This document shows, piece by piece, positions 1 through 11,711 of a stretch of 64,000 nucleotides of DNA (its first letter is position 1; every line of letters begins with the position of its first letter). Below the pieces are notes generated by a model. That model searched no databases, had not been told where the DNA came from, and worked only from the letters and a program-made list of their open reading frames with translations. A program made the position numbers and the translations under genes. This DNA comes from Streptomyces sp. NBC_00683. Lineage in GTDB: Bacteria > Actinomycetota > Actinomycetes > Streptomycetales > Streptomycetaceae. Location of the stretch: assembly GCF_036226745.1 (NCBI RefSeq), contig NZ_CP109013.1:3348001-3412000 (forward strand), written 5' to 3'.

Positions 1-369
1 CGTCTGCCCGGCACACCCCCACTGCTGGAGCTGCACCCCGCTCACCTTCGAATAGTCGGGCACATCCACGCACTTACCACTCTGCTTGTTCACCAGCCGG
101 TACCGCCCCGAACCGTCCGCCGTCAGCGTGAACTGCTGCCACGCAGCCCCCTCCGTGCAGCCCCACTGCTGCAGCAACGCACCGTTCGCCGTCGACGCCG
201 CCGGCACATCGACGCACTTGCCACTCTTCGTGACGGCGAGCTGGTACACACCCCCTGCGGCCGGCAGCTCCGCCGCATCCGCCGTCGACACCAGACCACC
301 GGCCACGAGGAGGGCGGCCGGTAGTGCGAGTGCCAGGGCGCGCCGTCTCTTGTTCGGTTTCTCGGACAT
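1..369 (-). CDS. Secreted ricin-type (CBM13) lectin-domain protein, C-terminus off the window
   Basis: Reading leftwards from an ATG at 369, the first 123 codons are visible and the frame is still open at base 1, so the gene is truncated by the window edge. Residues 1-33 form a Sec signal peptide: basic MSEKPNKRRR, a hydrophobic core, then a likely cut after STADAA. The mature part holds two ricin-B-like units, each with GKCVDV followed by an LQQWGC block (QxW signature), so it is a carbohydrate-binding module that probably leads a longer secreted enzyme or a stand-alone lectin. It is divergent from the sigma factor/beta-helix fusion about 270 bp away. What lies downstream of the lectin units cannot be seen. 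The domain call is secure; the full protein's role is unknown. Confidence 0.85.
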   Translation of the reverse strand, partial: MSEKPNKRRRALALALPAALLVAGGLVSTADAAELPAAGGVYQLAVTKSGKCVDVPAASTANGALLQQWGCTEGAAWQQFTLTADGSGRYRLVNKQSGKCVDVPDYSKVSGVQLQQWGCAGQT

Positions 370-491
370 CGTTCGCTCCTCCAGATGGACGGTTGCTGCG
401 GTGCTTTGGAGCCGCAGTGCCCAGGTAGATGCGCGAAACGGAGGGGGATGACAGAAAACCTGGAAGAAACTTCTCCGGGGCCCTGGAGGCG

Positions 492-531
492 GAAGTTGCC
501 CGGGTTCGCTTGTGGTGGAAGCGGCAACTTC
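492..531. repeat. Inverted repeat in the promoter region of the sigma-fusion gene
   Basis: GAAGTTGCC (492-500) and GGCAACTTC (523-531) can pair as a 9-bp stem. A further AACTTC lies just upstream near 470. The repeat sits between the divergent lectin gene and the sigma factor, about 110 bp before the latter's start. It could be an operator or a leader hairpin; nothing decides between these. Confidence 0.3.
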
Positions 532-642
532 TTTACGGGTCGGTCACGTTGTGCCACGATGCGTGGCTCCGGGGCCCTGTCGGCCGCTTGTTCGGGGCCG
601 TCCGGTGACCGGCCCCGAAGGGGACGAGGGAGTCGTGACGGG

Positions 643-2799
643 ATGACGGACAGCGGGACCGGAGCTACGGTGCGCGACGTTCCGGCACTGGTGCACAGGG
701 CCAGGGGCGGCGACACCGGGGCGATGGAGGAACTGCTCGGCGTCCACCTGCCGTTGGTATACGGAATCGTCGGGCGGGCCCTCAACGGCCACCCCGACGT
801 CGACGACCTGGTGCAGGACGTGATGCTGCGGATCGTCCGCGCGCTGCCGTCGCTGCGCGAGCCCGAGCGGTTCCGCTCCTGGGCGGTGGCCATCGCGTAC
901 CGGGAGATCCAGCAGCACCAGCGGCGCACGGCCCGCGACCGGTTCCACCGGCACGAGGTGGAGGAGGTCGCCGACCCGCTCACCGACTTCGCCGAGCGCA
1001 CCGTCGCCGAGCTGGAACTCACCGGGCAGCGCAGGGAACTGGCCCGTGCGGCCCGCTGGCTGGACGGGGACGACCGTCGGCTGCTCGCCCTGTGGTGGGA
1101 GGAGGAGGCCGGCCGCCTCACCCGGGCCGAGGTCGCCGGTGCCATCGGCCTGGACGCCCGGCACACCGCCGTGCGGGTACGGCGCATGAAGGTCCAGCTG
1201 GAGGCCGCGCGCACGGTCGTCCGCGCGCTGGCCGTCACGCCCCGCTGCCCCGGGCTGGCGGACGCGGCGCAGGGCTGGGACGGCAGCACAGGTGCCCTCT
1301 GGCGCAAGAGACTGACCCGGCATGTGCGGGGCTGCCCGCTGTGCGGGGCCGAGGGTTCGGGGCTGGTTGCGCCGGAGAAGCTGTTGCCCGGGCTGGGACT
1401 CGTACCGATCCCCGGCGGGCTGCTGGACGGGGTGCGGCTGAGCGTGGAGACCGCGTCCGTGATCGGGCAGACGGCGGTCGGCGGGGTCCGCGGCTACCTG
1501 CACCACCTCACGGCGAAGTCGGTCACGGCCTCCGCTGCCGTGCTGGCGGTCGTCGCCGGGGCCCTGACCTACCCGGTGTGGCACTCCCCCGCGCCCTCTC
1601 CGCAGGCGGCGCCACCGGCCGCGAGCCGCCCCGCGCAGCCGACGGCCCCTACGCCTTCCCGTCCGGCTCTGGCGCGTTCCGCCACCGCCTCGCCTTCCGC
1701 GGTCCCGACGAAGGCGGCTGCTGCTGCGCGGAAGGGGTCGGGGGCGATCGGAGTGACCAGTGCCGACATCTATCTCGCGCCCGGCGGCTCGGACTCGGGC
1801 GACGGCAGCCGGGCTCGGCCCTTCGCCACGCTCGGCAAGGCGGTGTCGGTGGTCCGGCCCGGACAGACGATCGCCATGCGCGGTGGCACGTACCGGCCGG
1901 ACCAGGGGGTGGACATCGGCACGGACGGCACCGCCGACCGCCGCATCACACTCAGCAACGTCCGGGGCGAACGGCCGGTGATCGACGCGTCCGGCGTACC
2001 CGCGGACACCTGGGCGATCACGCAGCAGGCGGATCACTGGACCGTGCAGGGGCTGGAGATCCGGGGCTCGGGAAGCCACGCGTACGTCTGCCGGGGCTGC
2101 CGGGACAACGTTTTCCGGGGGCTCTCCCTGCACGACAACGCCGAGTCCGGGCTCACCCTGCGCGACTCCGGTACCGAGGGCAACAGTGTGCTCGACAGCG
2201 ACTTCCACTCCAACGGGCCGAAACCGGCGGGCGGTGTCGGCCTGGCGGTCAAGTTCGGCTCCGGTGTGGGCAACGTGGTCCGGGGCTGCCGCGCCTTCGG
2301 CAACGGGGCCGACGGCATCGACCTCGGCGGCTTCACCACCCCGGTCACCGTGGAGAGCACCTGGTCCTACCGCAACGGCAACGGTTTCACGCTCGGCGGG
2401 GGCAACACCGCCGCCTCGGTGGCGCACGTGCTGACCGACGACGCGGCCTGGGACAACGCCGGGCTCGGCTTCAACGACGAGGGCAATCCCGGCGCCATCC
2501 GCCTCACCCGCAACACCGCCTTCCGCAACGGCACCGGCTTCTACCTGGCCAGCTCGTCCGCCGTGCTGAGCGCGAACGCGGCCGTGGACAACGCGGAAGG
2601 ACCGGAGCCGGTACTCGCGGACTCCGCCCGTTCCGAGGGCAACACCTGGGACGGCGGGGGCGGGAGCCCGTCGATGTTCACCACGACCGACCCGTCCACC
2701 GCCGAGTCGCCCCGCACCGCCGACGCCGCACTGCCCCGGACGTCCTTCCTGGCCCCGGCCGGGCGGCAGCCCGGGGCGCGTATGGCCGAAGGCTCCTGA
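643..2799 (+). CDS. Membrane-tethered sigma-70-like protein fused to an extracellular right-handed beta-helix domain
   Basis: This 718-aa multidomain protein starts at the ATG at 643, chosen for the purine-rich GGGACGAGGGAG about 10 bases upstream. Residues 20-95 look like sigma region 2 (PDVDDLVQDVMLRIVRALPS). Residues about 135-190 look like region 4. About residues 200-235 contain H-x3-C-x2-C (HVRGCPLC), resembling the zinc-binding motif of anti-sigma factors. A single membrane segment lies near 293-313. A Pro/Ala/Ser-rich linker follows to about 370, then IYLAPGGSDSGDG opens a long beta-helix like that of family-9 pectate lyases, running to about 665. The topology puts the sigma part in the cytoplasm and the helix outside. 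ECF-type factors with C-terminal extracytoplasmic domains are known in actinobacteria. Whether the beta-helix is catalytic or only binds polysaccharide is unknown. Confidence 0.82.
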   Translation: MTDSGTGATVRDVPALVHRARGGDTGAMEELLGVHLPLVYGIVGRALNGHPDVDDLVQDVMLRIVRALPSLREPERFRSWAVAIAYREIQQHQRRTARDRFHRHEVEEVADPLTDFAERTVAELELTGQRRELARAARWLDGDDRRLLALWWEEEAGRLTRAEVAGAIGLDARHTAVRVRRMKVQLEAARTVVRALAVTPRCPGLADAAQGWDGSTGALWRKRLTRHVRGCPLCGAEGSGLVAPEKLLPGLGLVPIPGGLLDGVRLSVETASVIGQTAVGGVRGYLHHLTAKSVTASAAVLAVVAGALTYPVWHSPAPSPQAAPPAASRPAQPTAPTPSRPALARSATASPSAVPTKAAAAARKGSGAIGVTSADIYLAPGGSDSGDGSRARPFATLGKAVSVVRPGQTIAMRGGTYRPDQGVDIGTDGTADRRITLSNVRGERPVIDASGVPADTWAITQQADHWTVQGLEIRGSGSHAYVCRGCRDNVFRGLSLHDNAESGLTLRDSGTEGNSVLDSDFHSNGPKPAGGVGLAVKFGSGVGNVVRGCRAFGNGADGIDLGGFTTPVTVESTWSYRNGNGFTLGGGNTAASVAHVLTDDAAWDNAGLGFNDEGNPGAIRLTRNTAFRNGTGFYLASSSAVLSANAAVDNAEGPEPVLADSARSEGNTWDGGGGSPSMFTTTDPSTAESPRTADAALPRTSFLAPAGRQPGARMAEGS

Positions 2800-2863
2800 G
2801 CCGGCGCCGGCACGTGGCACCCTTGCGCCCAAGGAGCCTCGATCGAAGGAGAGTTCGGATCCG

Positions 2864-3253
2864 ATGACGGCGAGCGACGACCACAGCCACCTCACCGCCC
2901 TGCGGGGCCGTCCGTGGTGGTTCGCCGCGAACGAGGTGCTCGCCTTCGTCCTCGAACTGGTGGCGATCGGCTGCCTTGCCTGGTGGGGCTTCACGGCCGT
3001 GGACGGCTGGGCGGCCTCGCTGCTGCTGGGACTTGGCACACCTGCGGCGGCCGTCGTCCTGTGGGCGCTGTTCGCGGCGCCCCGCGCGCGGGTCCGGCTG
3101 CCGCTCGCCGGGGTTCTGGCGGTGAAGGCGGTGGTGCTCGGCGGAGGTGCCGCCGCGGTCCACGGGACGGGTCATCCGGTGGCGGCCGCGGTCCTCGCGG
3201 TGGTGCTGGTGGTGAACACCGGTCTGGCGGAGTTCTCCCGCAGACGGGTGTGA
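2864..3253 (+). CDS. YrdB-like (DUF2568) small membrane protein
   Basis: A 129-aa protein with four predicted hydrophobic segments and WWFAANEVLAFVLELVAI near the start, which is the pattern of the YrdB/DUF2568 family of small integral membrane proteins. Function in the family is not established. A GAAGGAGAG ribosome-binding site lies about 11 bases before the ATG. It lies 64 bp downstream of the sigma-fusion gene on the same strand and could be co-transcribed, but the gap and its own strong binding site make that uncertain. It is followed by a terminator hairpin. Confidence 0.7.
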   Translation: MTASDDHSHLTALRGRPWWFAANEVLAFVLELVAIGCLAWWGFTAVDGWAASLLLGLGTPAAAVVLWALFAAPRARVRLPLAGVLAVKAVVLGGGAAAVHGTGHPVAAAVLAVVLVVNTGLAEFSRRRV

Positions 3254-3272
3254 GGCCGCGTGCCCCCGCCGG

Positions 3273-3303
3273 CCGGCTCGGGACGTGTGCCGCCCCGAGC
3301 CGG
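3273..3303. terminator. Bidirectional intrinsic terminator
   Basis: CCGGCTCGGG (3273-3282) pairs perfectly with CCCGAGCCGG (3294-3303) around an 11-base loop. It lies between the convergent YrdB-like and gdhA genes, as expected for a shared terminator. There is no T-run, which is normal in Streptomyces. Confidence 0.65.
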
Positions 3304-3308
3304 GCGGA

Positions 3309-6606
<3,298 letters not shown>

Positions 6607-6696
6607 CCGTGCTCCCGCGCCGCCCGGCCGACATCCTCGGCAAGTCGGGGCTGCAGGAGAAGCTCCCGCCGGCTGACGATCGGTCATGATGCCGTC

Positions 6697-7359
6697 ATGA
6701 CATCGCCACGGGGGGCCCGGAACGCCACCGGAAGTCAACGTACCTACAGGAAAACGGCGTTGGGGCGCCCGCCCCGCTCGCACGACAGCGCGATGCCGCC
6801 TCCCCCGTACGGTCTGCTCCGGCCGCCGCCCTCCCTGCCGTCCGGCGCCGACGGCATGCGGCGGTATCTCGCGATCGCCCTGGACTGCTACCTCTGTCTG
6901 CTGGCGGCCGGGTTACTGACCCGGCCGTACGTGCATGCGGCCGAAACGGGCCGGGCGGTGGTCCTGACCGCCCTGCCGGCCCTCGCGCTCTCCTTCGTCA
7001 ACCAGGTGCTGCTGACGGCGGCCGTCCGGGGCAGCGCGGGCAAACTGATCATGGGGGTACGGGTGGTCGGGCTGCCCGACGCCCGCCGGCCGGGGCTGGG
7101 GCAGCTGGTCAGGCGCTGGCTGTACGGGCTGGTCCGGCCTCCGCTGCAGCCCTGGTACTGGCTGCGCCCGCAACCCGCCCGGACCTGCGTCCCACGGTCC
7201 ACGAGCGGACAGCCCGGCAACCCACAGCCCGGGATCGCGCAGCCCGAATGCCCACGGCCCAGCAGCGTGGCCGACGACGACGTGGCGGGGCTGCGCCAGG
7301 TGAGGCGCGGGGACCTGCGGACCTACCGCAGGTCCGTCGCCGCGCACGCGTCCGCGTGA
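6697..7359 (+). CDS. RDD-family membrane protein with a TTA (bldA-dependent) codon
   Basis: A 220-aa protein (188 aa if the in-frame ATG at 6793 is used). RRYLAIALDCYLCLL carries the Arg/Asp signature of RDD proteins, with two to three membrane helices around residues 55-75, 85-110 and 130-150 and the GKLIMGVRVVG motif. RDD proteins are small membrane proteins of mostly unknown role; some are linked to ion exchange. Codon 73 (6913-6915) is TTA. In Streptomyces TTA needs the developmentally regulated bldA leucyl-tRNA, so translation should rise late in development. The long hydrophilic C-terminus (about 60 residues) is unusual for the family. Confidence 0.7.
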   Translation: MTSPRGARNATGSQRTYRKTALGRPPRSHDSAMPPPPYGLLRPPPSLPSGADGMRRYLAIALDCYLCLLAAGLLTRPYVHAAETGRAVVLTALPALALSFVNQVLLTAAVRGSAGKLIMGVRVVGLPDARRPGLGQLVRRWLYGLVRPPLQPWYWLRPQPARTCVPRSTSGQPGNPQPGIAQPECPRPSSVADDDVAGLRQVRRGDLRTYRRSVAAHASA

Positions 7360-7405
7360 CGCGGCGCCCCCGCCCGTCGGCCGGGAGCGCCACGTACCGC
7401 CGGCC

Positions 7406-8089
7406 TCAGGCCGCCGCGTTCTCCGTCACCGTCACCTTGCCCTTGCGGATGGTCGCCACCCGCGGCGCCTTGCGGGCGAGGGAACTGTCGTGGGTGACCA
7501 TCACGAAGGTCAGCCCGTGCTCCTTCCACAGCCCGTCGAGCAGTTCCATGATCTCGTCGCGCATGGATTCGTCGAGGTTGCCCGTGGGTTCGTCGGCGAG
7601 CAGTACCTTGGGCCGCTTCACGAGCGCACGGGCGATCGCGACGCGCTGCTGCTGGCCGCCGGACATCTCGCCCGGCAGGTGGGTGGGACGGTCGCCGAGG
7701 CCGACCGATTCGAGGGCCTCCGCGGCCCGTTCCCGGCGGGTCCTGGCGCCGAGGCCGAGCGGGACGAGCGCGGTCTCGACGTTCTCCTGGGCGGTGAGCG
7801 TCGGGATCAGGTTGAAGCTCTGGAAGACGAAGCCGATGGACTCCGCCCGGACCTTGGTGAGCCGGGACTCGGGCAGCTTCGCCAGGTCCACGCCGTCGAG
7901 CTCGATGGTGCCGGAGGTGGGTCTGTCCAGCCCGCCGAGCATCTGGAGGAGCGTGGACTTGCCTCCGCCGGTCGGACCCTGGATGACGAGCCTGCCGCCG
8001 TCCTCGATGGTCAGGTCGACGCCCGCGAGTGCGTCGACGGGGTTCTTGCCGCGCATGTAGCGCTTGGTGACGCCCTTGAGCTGGTACAC
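7406..8089 (-). CDS. ABC transporter ATP-binding protein, MacB/LolD type
   Basis: A 227-aa ATPase. Walker A is GPTGGGKST, the signature is MSGGQQQRVAIARAL, and Walker B with D-loop start is VLLADEPTGNLDES. The length and the GNLDE motif are those of the LolD/MacB/FtsE class, which works with FtsX-like permeases as a mechanotransmission exporter. The start at the GTG at 8089 is set by GGAG seven bases upstream. The FtsX-like permease ends 47 bp before this start on the same strand, so the two form an operon with the permease first. The substrate is unknown; members export peptides, antibiotics or lipoproteins. Confidence 0.93.
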   Translation of the reverse strand: MYQLKGVTKRYMRGKNPVDALAGVDLTIEDGGRLVIQGPTGGGKSTLLQMLGGLDRPTSGTIELDGVDLAKLPESRLTKVRAESIGFVFQSFNLIPTLTAQENVETALVPLGLGARTRRERAAEALESVGLGDRPTHLPGEMSGGQQQRVAIARALVKRPKVLLADEPTGNLDESMRDEIMELLDGLWKEHGLTFVMVTHDSSLARKAPRVATIRKGKVTVTENAAA

Positions 8090-8136
8090 GTGTGGACTCC
8101 TGCTGTACGTACGGGGGGGGAGGGGCGGGGGCGGCG

Positions 8137-9600
8137 TTACGCGACGCGGCGCAGGGCGTCGGCCGGGCGCAGCCTGGAGGCCCGCCAGCCGCCGAAGGCA
8201 CCCGCGATGAGTCCTCCCGCCACCGCCAGCGCGACGGCGGTCAGGATCGTGGTGAGGGAGACCGGGGCGGTCAGCGCGATGTCGAGGGTCTTGGCCGCGG
8301 TCTGGCGGCCGGGGCCGCCGCCGCCCATCGGGCCGCCGCCTCCCATGCCGCCTCCGCCGCCCGGGGAGCCGAGCTGGGCGGTGAGGGTGGGGCTGATGGC
8401 GGTCACGGCGTAGGCGCCGGCGAGCCCGACGGCGATGCCGAGGACACCGCCCATGAGGCCGTTGACGAGTGCCTCGCCGACGACCTGGCGGGTGACGCGT
8501 CCGCTCTTCCAGCCGAGCGCCTTGAGGGTGCCGAACTCCCGTACGCGGCGGCTGACCGCCGAGGAGGTGAGCAGGCCCGCGACGAGGAAGGCGGCGACCA
8601 GGACGGCGATGGAGAGCCACTTGCCGACGCTGGAGGCGAGGTCGGAGGCGGTGGAGAGGGAACCGGAGACCGTGTCGGCGAGGTCCGCGGACGTGGTGAC
8701 CGTCGTGCCGGAGATGTTCTTCTGGATGGCGGCCTTGACGGTGTCGATCGCCTGCGAGTCGGCGGCCTTGACGTAGACCGTGGTGACCTTGTCCTTGGAG
8801 TCGGCGAGCGTCTGTGCCTGCTTCAGCGGGACGTAGACGTTGGCGGCCGCGTCACCGCTGTCCGCCGTCGAGACTCCGACGATCGTGTACTTCGTGCCGG
8901 AGATCGTGACGGTCTTGTCGACCGCGAGCTCCTTCTCCTTGGCGTACGCGGCGTCGACGATCGCGACCTTGGCGTCCGTCTCGGTGGCCTTGAACGTACG
9001 ACCCTTGGTGATCTTGGAGGAGGTCAGCGGACCGAGGTCCTGCTGGGTGACGTCGGTGCCGTACACGGTGAAGGAGTTGACGTCGAAGGAGGCGCCGCCG
9101 CCCTGGACCTCGCCCTGCGGCTGACCGCTGCCGCCGCCGCGGGGGCCGCCCTGGGTCGCTGCCCCGTCCTCGGGGGACTGCTTGAACTCACCGCGCTTGA
9201 ACTGGCCGTCGACCTTCATGACGGTCAGGCTCAGCCCGCCGACGGCGTCCGCGACGCCGCTCTGCTTGCCGACCTTGTCGACGGTGGTGGAGGCCAGTGT
9301 CTGGAAGCCCTGGACCATGACGCGGTCGGTGCTCTGGGTCGCGTCGTCGTCGTCCTTGGCGTCGAACTCGAACCGGGGCCGTTCGGTGCCGGAACCCGGA
9401 GCGGCGGCGGCCTTGGTCACCGTCATGTCCGTACCCAGGCCGTACAGCGACTGGAGGACCTTGTCCTGGGCCTTGCTCATGCCCGAGGAGACCGAGCTGA
9501 CGATGATGACCAGCGCAATGCCGAGGGCGAGCCCCGAGGCGACGACGAGCGCCGCCTTTCTGCGGCGGCGCAGCTCGCGCCGGAGATAGGTGAAGAACAT
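8137..9600 (-). CDS. FtsX-like ABC transporter permease (MacB periplasmic-core type)
   Basis: A 487-aa permease. There is one N-terminal membrane helix (residues 16-38, VVASGLALGIALVIIVSSVSSG), a large extracytoplasmic MacB-PCD-like domain to about residue 320, then three C-terminal helices, with the FtsX motif REFGTLKALGWKSGRV between them. A Gly/Met-rich stretch (GGGGGMGGGGPMGGGGPG) sits in the last extracytoplasmic loop, an oddity probably tolerated as a flexible linker. It pairs with the ATPase immediately downstream. Phased 11-bp direct repeats upstream (9633-9660) suggest control by an OmpR/PhoB-type response regulator, none of which is adjacent. Confidence 0.9.
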   Translation of the reverse strand: MFFTYLRRELRRRRKAALVVASGLALGIALVIIVSSVSSGMSKAQDKVLQSLYGLGTDMTVTKAAAAPGSGTERPRFEFDAKDDDDATQSTDRVMVQGFQTLASTTVDKVGKQSGVADAVGGLSLTVMKVDGQFKRGEFKQSPEDGAATQGGPRGGGSGQPQGEVQGGGASFDVNSFTVYGTDVTQQDLGPLTSSKITKGRTFKATETDAKVAIVDAAYAKEKELAVDKTVTISGTKYTIVGVSTADSGDAAANVYVPLKQAQTLADSKDKVTTVYVKAADSQAIDTVKAAIQKNISGTTVTTSADLADTVSGSLSTASDLASSVGKWLSIAVLVAAFLVAGLLTSSAVSRRVREFGTLKALGWKSGRVTRQVVGEALVNGLMGGVLGIAVGLAGAYAVTAISPTLTAQLGSPGGGGGMGGGGPMGGGGPGRQTAAKTLDIALTAPVSLTTILTAVALAVAGGLIAGAFGGWRASRLRPADALRRVA

Positions 9601-9632
9601 GGCGCGAAGTTACGGAGCGGGTGTGATGAGGA

Positions 9633-9660
9633 GTTAAGTCTGCGATGAGAGCTGGATGAG
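9633..9660 (-). promoter_or_regulatory. 11-bp phased direct repeats upstream of the MacB-type exporter
   Basis: On the plus strand GTTAAG (9633), GATGAG (9644) and GATGAG (9655) are spaced exactly 11 bp apart; another GATGAG occurs at 9625. Direct repeats with one-helical-turn spacing are the usual target of OmpR/PhoB-family response regulators. They lie 33-60 bp before the permease start, over the expected promoter. The binding protein is unknown. Confidence 0.45.
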
Positions 9661-9682
9661 AACGCCTGCGGGCCGCACACGC

Positions 9683-9726
9683 CGAAGGCGGCGGCACCCG
9701 GGGAATCCGGGGTGCCGCCGCCTTCG
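9683..9726 (-). terminator. Intrinsic terminator of the L,D-transpeptidase gene
   Basis: A 17-bp perfect stem: 9683-9699 pairs with 9710-9726 around a 10-base loop. It lies just after the stop codon of the minus-strand gene ending at 9754 and before the promoter of the exporter operon. Confidence 0.8.
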
Positions 9727-9753
9727 TACGGGGGATCAGCGCGGGTGGGACGG

Positions 9754-11007
9754 TCAGGCGGCGGAGTCCGCCGTCCACTGCGCCCAGCTCATGTTCCAGC
9801 CGTTGAGCCCGTTGTCGGGGGCGATGGTCTTGTCCGGGGAGTTCTTGACGACGACCACGTCACCGATCATGGAGTTGTTGTAGAACCAGGCGGCCGGCAC
9901 GTCGGGGTCGCCCGCGCCCTTCGTGTCGGACAGGCCGACGCAGCCGTGGCTGGTGTTGACGCTGCCGAAGATCGACTTGGCGCCCCAGTAGTTGCCGTGG
10001 ATGAAGGTGCCCGACGTGGACAGCCGCATGGCGTGCGGCACGTCCTTGATGTCGTACTCACCCTTGCCGTCGTCGTCGGTGAAGCCGACCGTCGAACCGT
10101 CCATGCGGGTCTCCTTGAACTTCTCGGAGATCACCATCTGGCCGTTGTACGTCGGGTTGTCCGAGGAACCGGCGGAGATCGGGATGGTCTTGATCGTCTG
10201 GCCGTCCCGGGTGACGGTCATGGTGTGCGCCTTGGCGTCCACGGTCGAGACCTGGTTGCGGCCGACCTTGAAGGTGACCGTCTTCTGCTGCACACCCACG
10301 ACGCCGTCGGCACCCTCGACGCCGTCGAGCGCCAGCTTCAGCGTGACGGTGGAGTTGCCCTGCCAGTAGTTCTCGGGGCGCAGGTCCAGGCGCTTCTCGT
10401 TGAACCAGTGGCCGACGACTTCCTGGCCGCTGCTCGACGTCACGGTGATGCCGTCCTGGACGGCCTTCTTGTTCGTGATCGCCTTGTTGAAGTTGATCGA
10501 GACGGGCATGCCGACGCCGACGGTGGAGCCGTCCTCGGGGGTGAAGTTCCCGATGAAGCTGTTCTCGGGTGAAACGGTGGTGAAGGAGCTGTTGGCGTGC
10601 GCCTCGCGGTCCTTGGAGTCGGTGGCCGTCGCGCTGATCTTGTACGTGGTCGAGCGTTCGAGCTGGCCCGTCGGCTTCCAGCTGGAGCCGTCGGCGGCGA
10701 GCGTGCCCTCGACGGTCTCTCCGGCCGACGTGGTCATGGTGACCTCGGTGAGTTTGCCCTTGGCGACGGTGACCATGGCGGCGCTGTTGATGCTCGCGTT
10801 GGTGGCACCGTTCTTCGGCGCGATCGTTATCTGCGCCTCGGAGGCGTCCTTGGCCGCCGCCTCGTCCACCTCGGCCTGCGACGTCTTCGAGCTCTCGGCG
10901 CTGCCGCCCTTGCCACCACCGTCGTCGCTACAGGCCGAAAGCACCAGCACGCCGCCGAGCAGTGCGGACGCGGCCATGAGGCCCCTGCGCCGCTTGCTGT
11001 CCGTCAT
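9754..11007 (-). CDS. L,D-transpeptidase lipoprotein with Ig-like domains
   Basis: A 417-aa exported enzyme forming 3-3 cross-links in peptidoglycan. The lipobox is VLVLSAC at about residue 24, so it is probably a lipoprotein. Two Ig-like domains follow (roughly 50-140 and 145-250), then a YkuD catalytic domain with the active-site pattern HGNYW...SHGCVGLSD holding the catalytic His and Cys. This is the layout of mycobacterial Ldt enzymes. The ATG at 11007 (MTDSKRRRG) is chosen for GGAGAAG upstream; an in-frame ATG at 11022 is the alternative. Monocistronic, closed by a strong hairpin. Confidence 0.93.
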   Translation of the reverse strand: MTDSKRRRGLMAASALLGGVLVLSACSDDGGGKGGSAESSKTSQAEVDEAAAKDASEAQITIAPKNGATNASINSAAMVTVAKGKLTEVTMTTSAGETVEGTLAADGSSWKPTGQLERSTTYKISATATDSKDREAHANSSFTTVSPENSFIGNFTPEDGSTVGVGMPVSINFNKAITNKKAVQDGITVTSSSGQEVVGHWFNEKRLDLRPENYWQGNSTVTLKLALDGVEGADGVVGVQQKTVTFKVGRNQVSTVDAKAHTMTVTRDGQTIKTIPISAGSSDNPTYNGQMVISEKFKETRMDGSTVGFTDDDGKGEYDIKDVPHAMRLSTSGTFIHGNYWGAKSIFGSVNTSHGCVGLSDTKGAGDPDVPAAWFYNNSMIGDVVVVKNSPDKTIAPDNGLNGWNMSWAQWTADSAA

Positions 11008-11201
11008 CACACGCTTCTCCATCGTTGCCGATTCCCCAAAATCCCCGACGGGGCCGCCGGACGGCGAACACCCGTCAATGCTCCAAGAACACCCTGACCG
11101 GGTCTTCCGTTCCTCATCAGCCGAAGATGTGGGGAACACCACTCATCGACGCACCGGGGGCAGCAGCGGTTCCCGCTGCCCGGCCGGCGTGCCGAGCGGA
11201 G

Positions 11202-11603
11202 TCAGCGTTCCGTCCCGCCACCCTCTTCGTCGTCCGTCTCATTGTCCTCGATCCCGTAGTGGCCCTCGTCCTCGTCGTCCCCGCCGGCGGTCCAGTCGTC
11301 GGCGCCGGGGTCGTAGTCGATGGTCTCGCTGCTCCACGAGGCCTGGGCGAGCTCGACCCCGGGTACCTGGCTGACCAGGTCGAACGGGTCGATAAGTGAC
11401 GCGAGCGCCTCCGCATCGTCTTCCCTGACCGTCGCCTCGGCATGCATACGTTCTTCGGCGGAGTCCTCGGCGGCGGCGCCGGATGCCGCGTGATCGGCGG
11501 CGATGCTCTCGAGCGCGGTGCCGGTCAGGGCGTCCGCGTCGGTGATCTCCAGCACCATCTCCACGCGAAGCCGAACAAATGCGGTTGTCTCTGAAGTGCT
11601 CAT
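11202..11603 (-). CDS. Acidic conserved hypothetical protein
   Basis: A 133-aa protein from an ATG at 11603 (MSTSETTAFV). No family recognised. It is strongly acidic, with a tail of Asp/Glu/Gly (DDEDEGHYGIEDNETDDEE) likely to be disordered. The N-terminal half, FVRLRVEMVLEITDADAL, looks like a small alpha/beta fold. There is no signal peptide or membrane segment. A poor ribosome-binding site leaves the start uncertain; an in-frame ATG at 11666 would add 21 residues. It is divergent from the LAxTG protein. I believe homologues occur throughout the genus but cannot prove it here. Confidence 0.6.
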   Translation of the reverse strand: MSTSETTAFVRLRVEMVLEITDADALTGTALESIAADHAASGAAAEDSAEERMHAEATVREDDAEALASLIDPFDLVSQVPGVELAQASWSSETIDYDPGADDWTAGGDDEDEGHYGIEDNETDDEEGGGTER

Positions 11604-11711
11604 ACGCCGGAGCGTAAGGCTCCTGGGCCCCTCGGCTTTCCTCCGACCCGCTGCTTTGCTTAGCATCGGCCCACGGGGCTAACTGATGGTTGTCGCAAGG
11701 GGATCGATTCT

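Noticed and set aside
123..1307. Long minus-strand frame across the sigma factor gene
   Set aside because: A mirror frame produced by GC-rich codon bias; the plus-strand sigma domains are clear and the real minus-strand lectin gene starts at 369 in a different frame.
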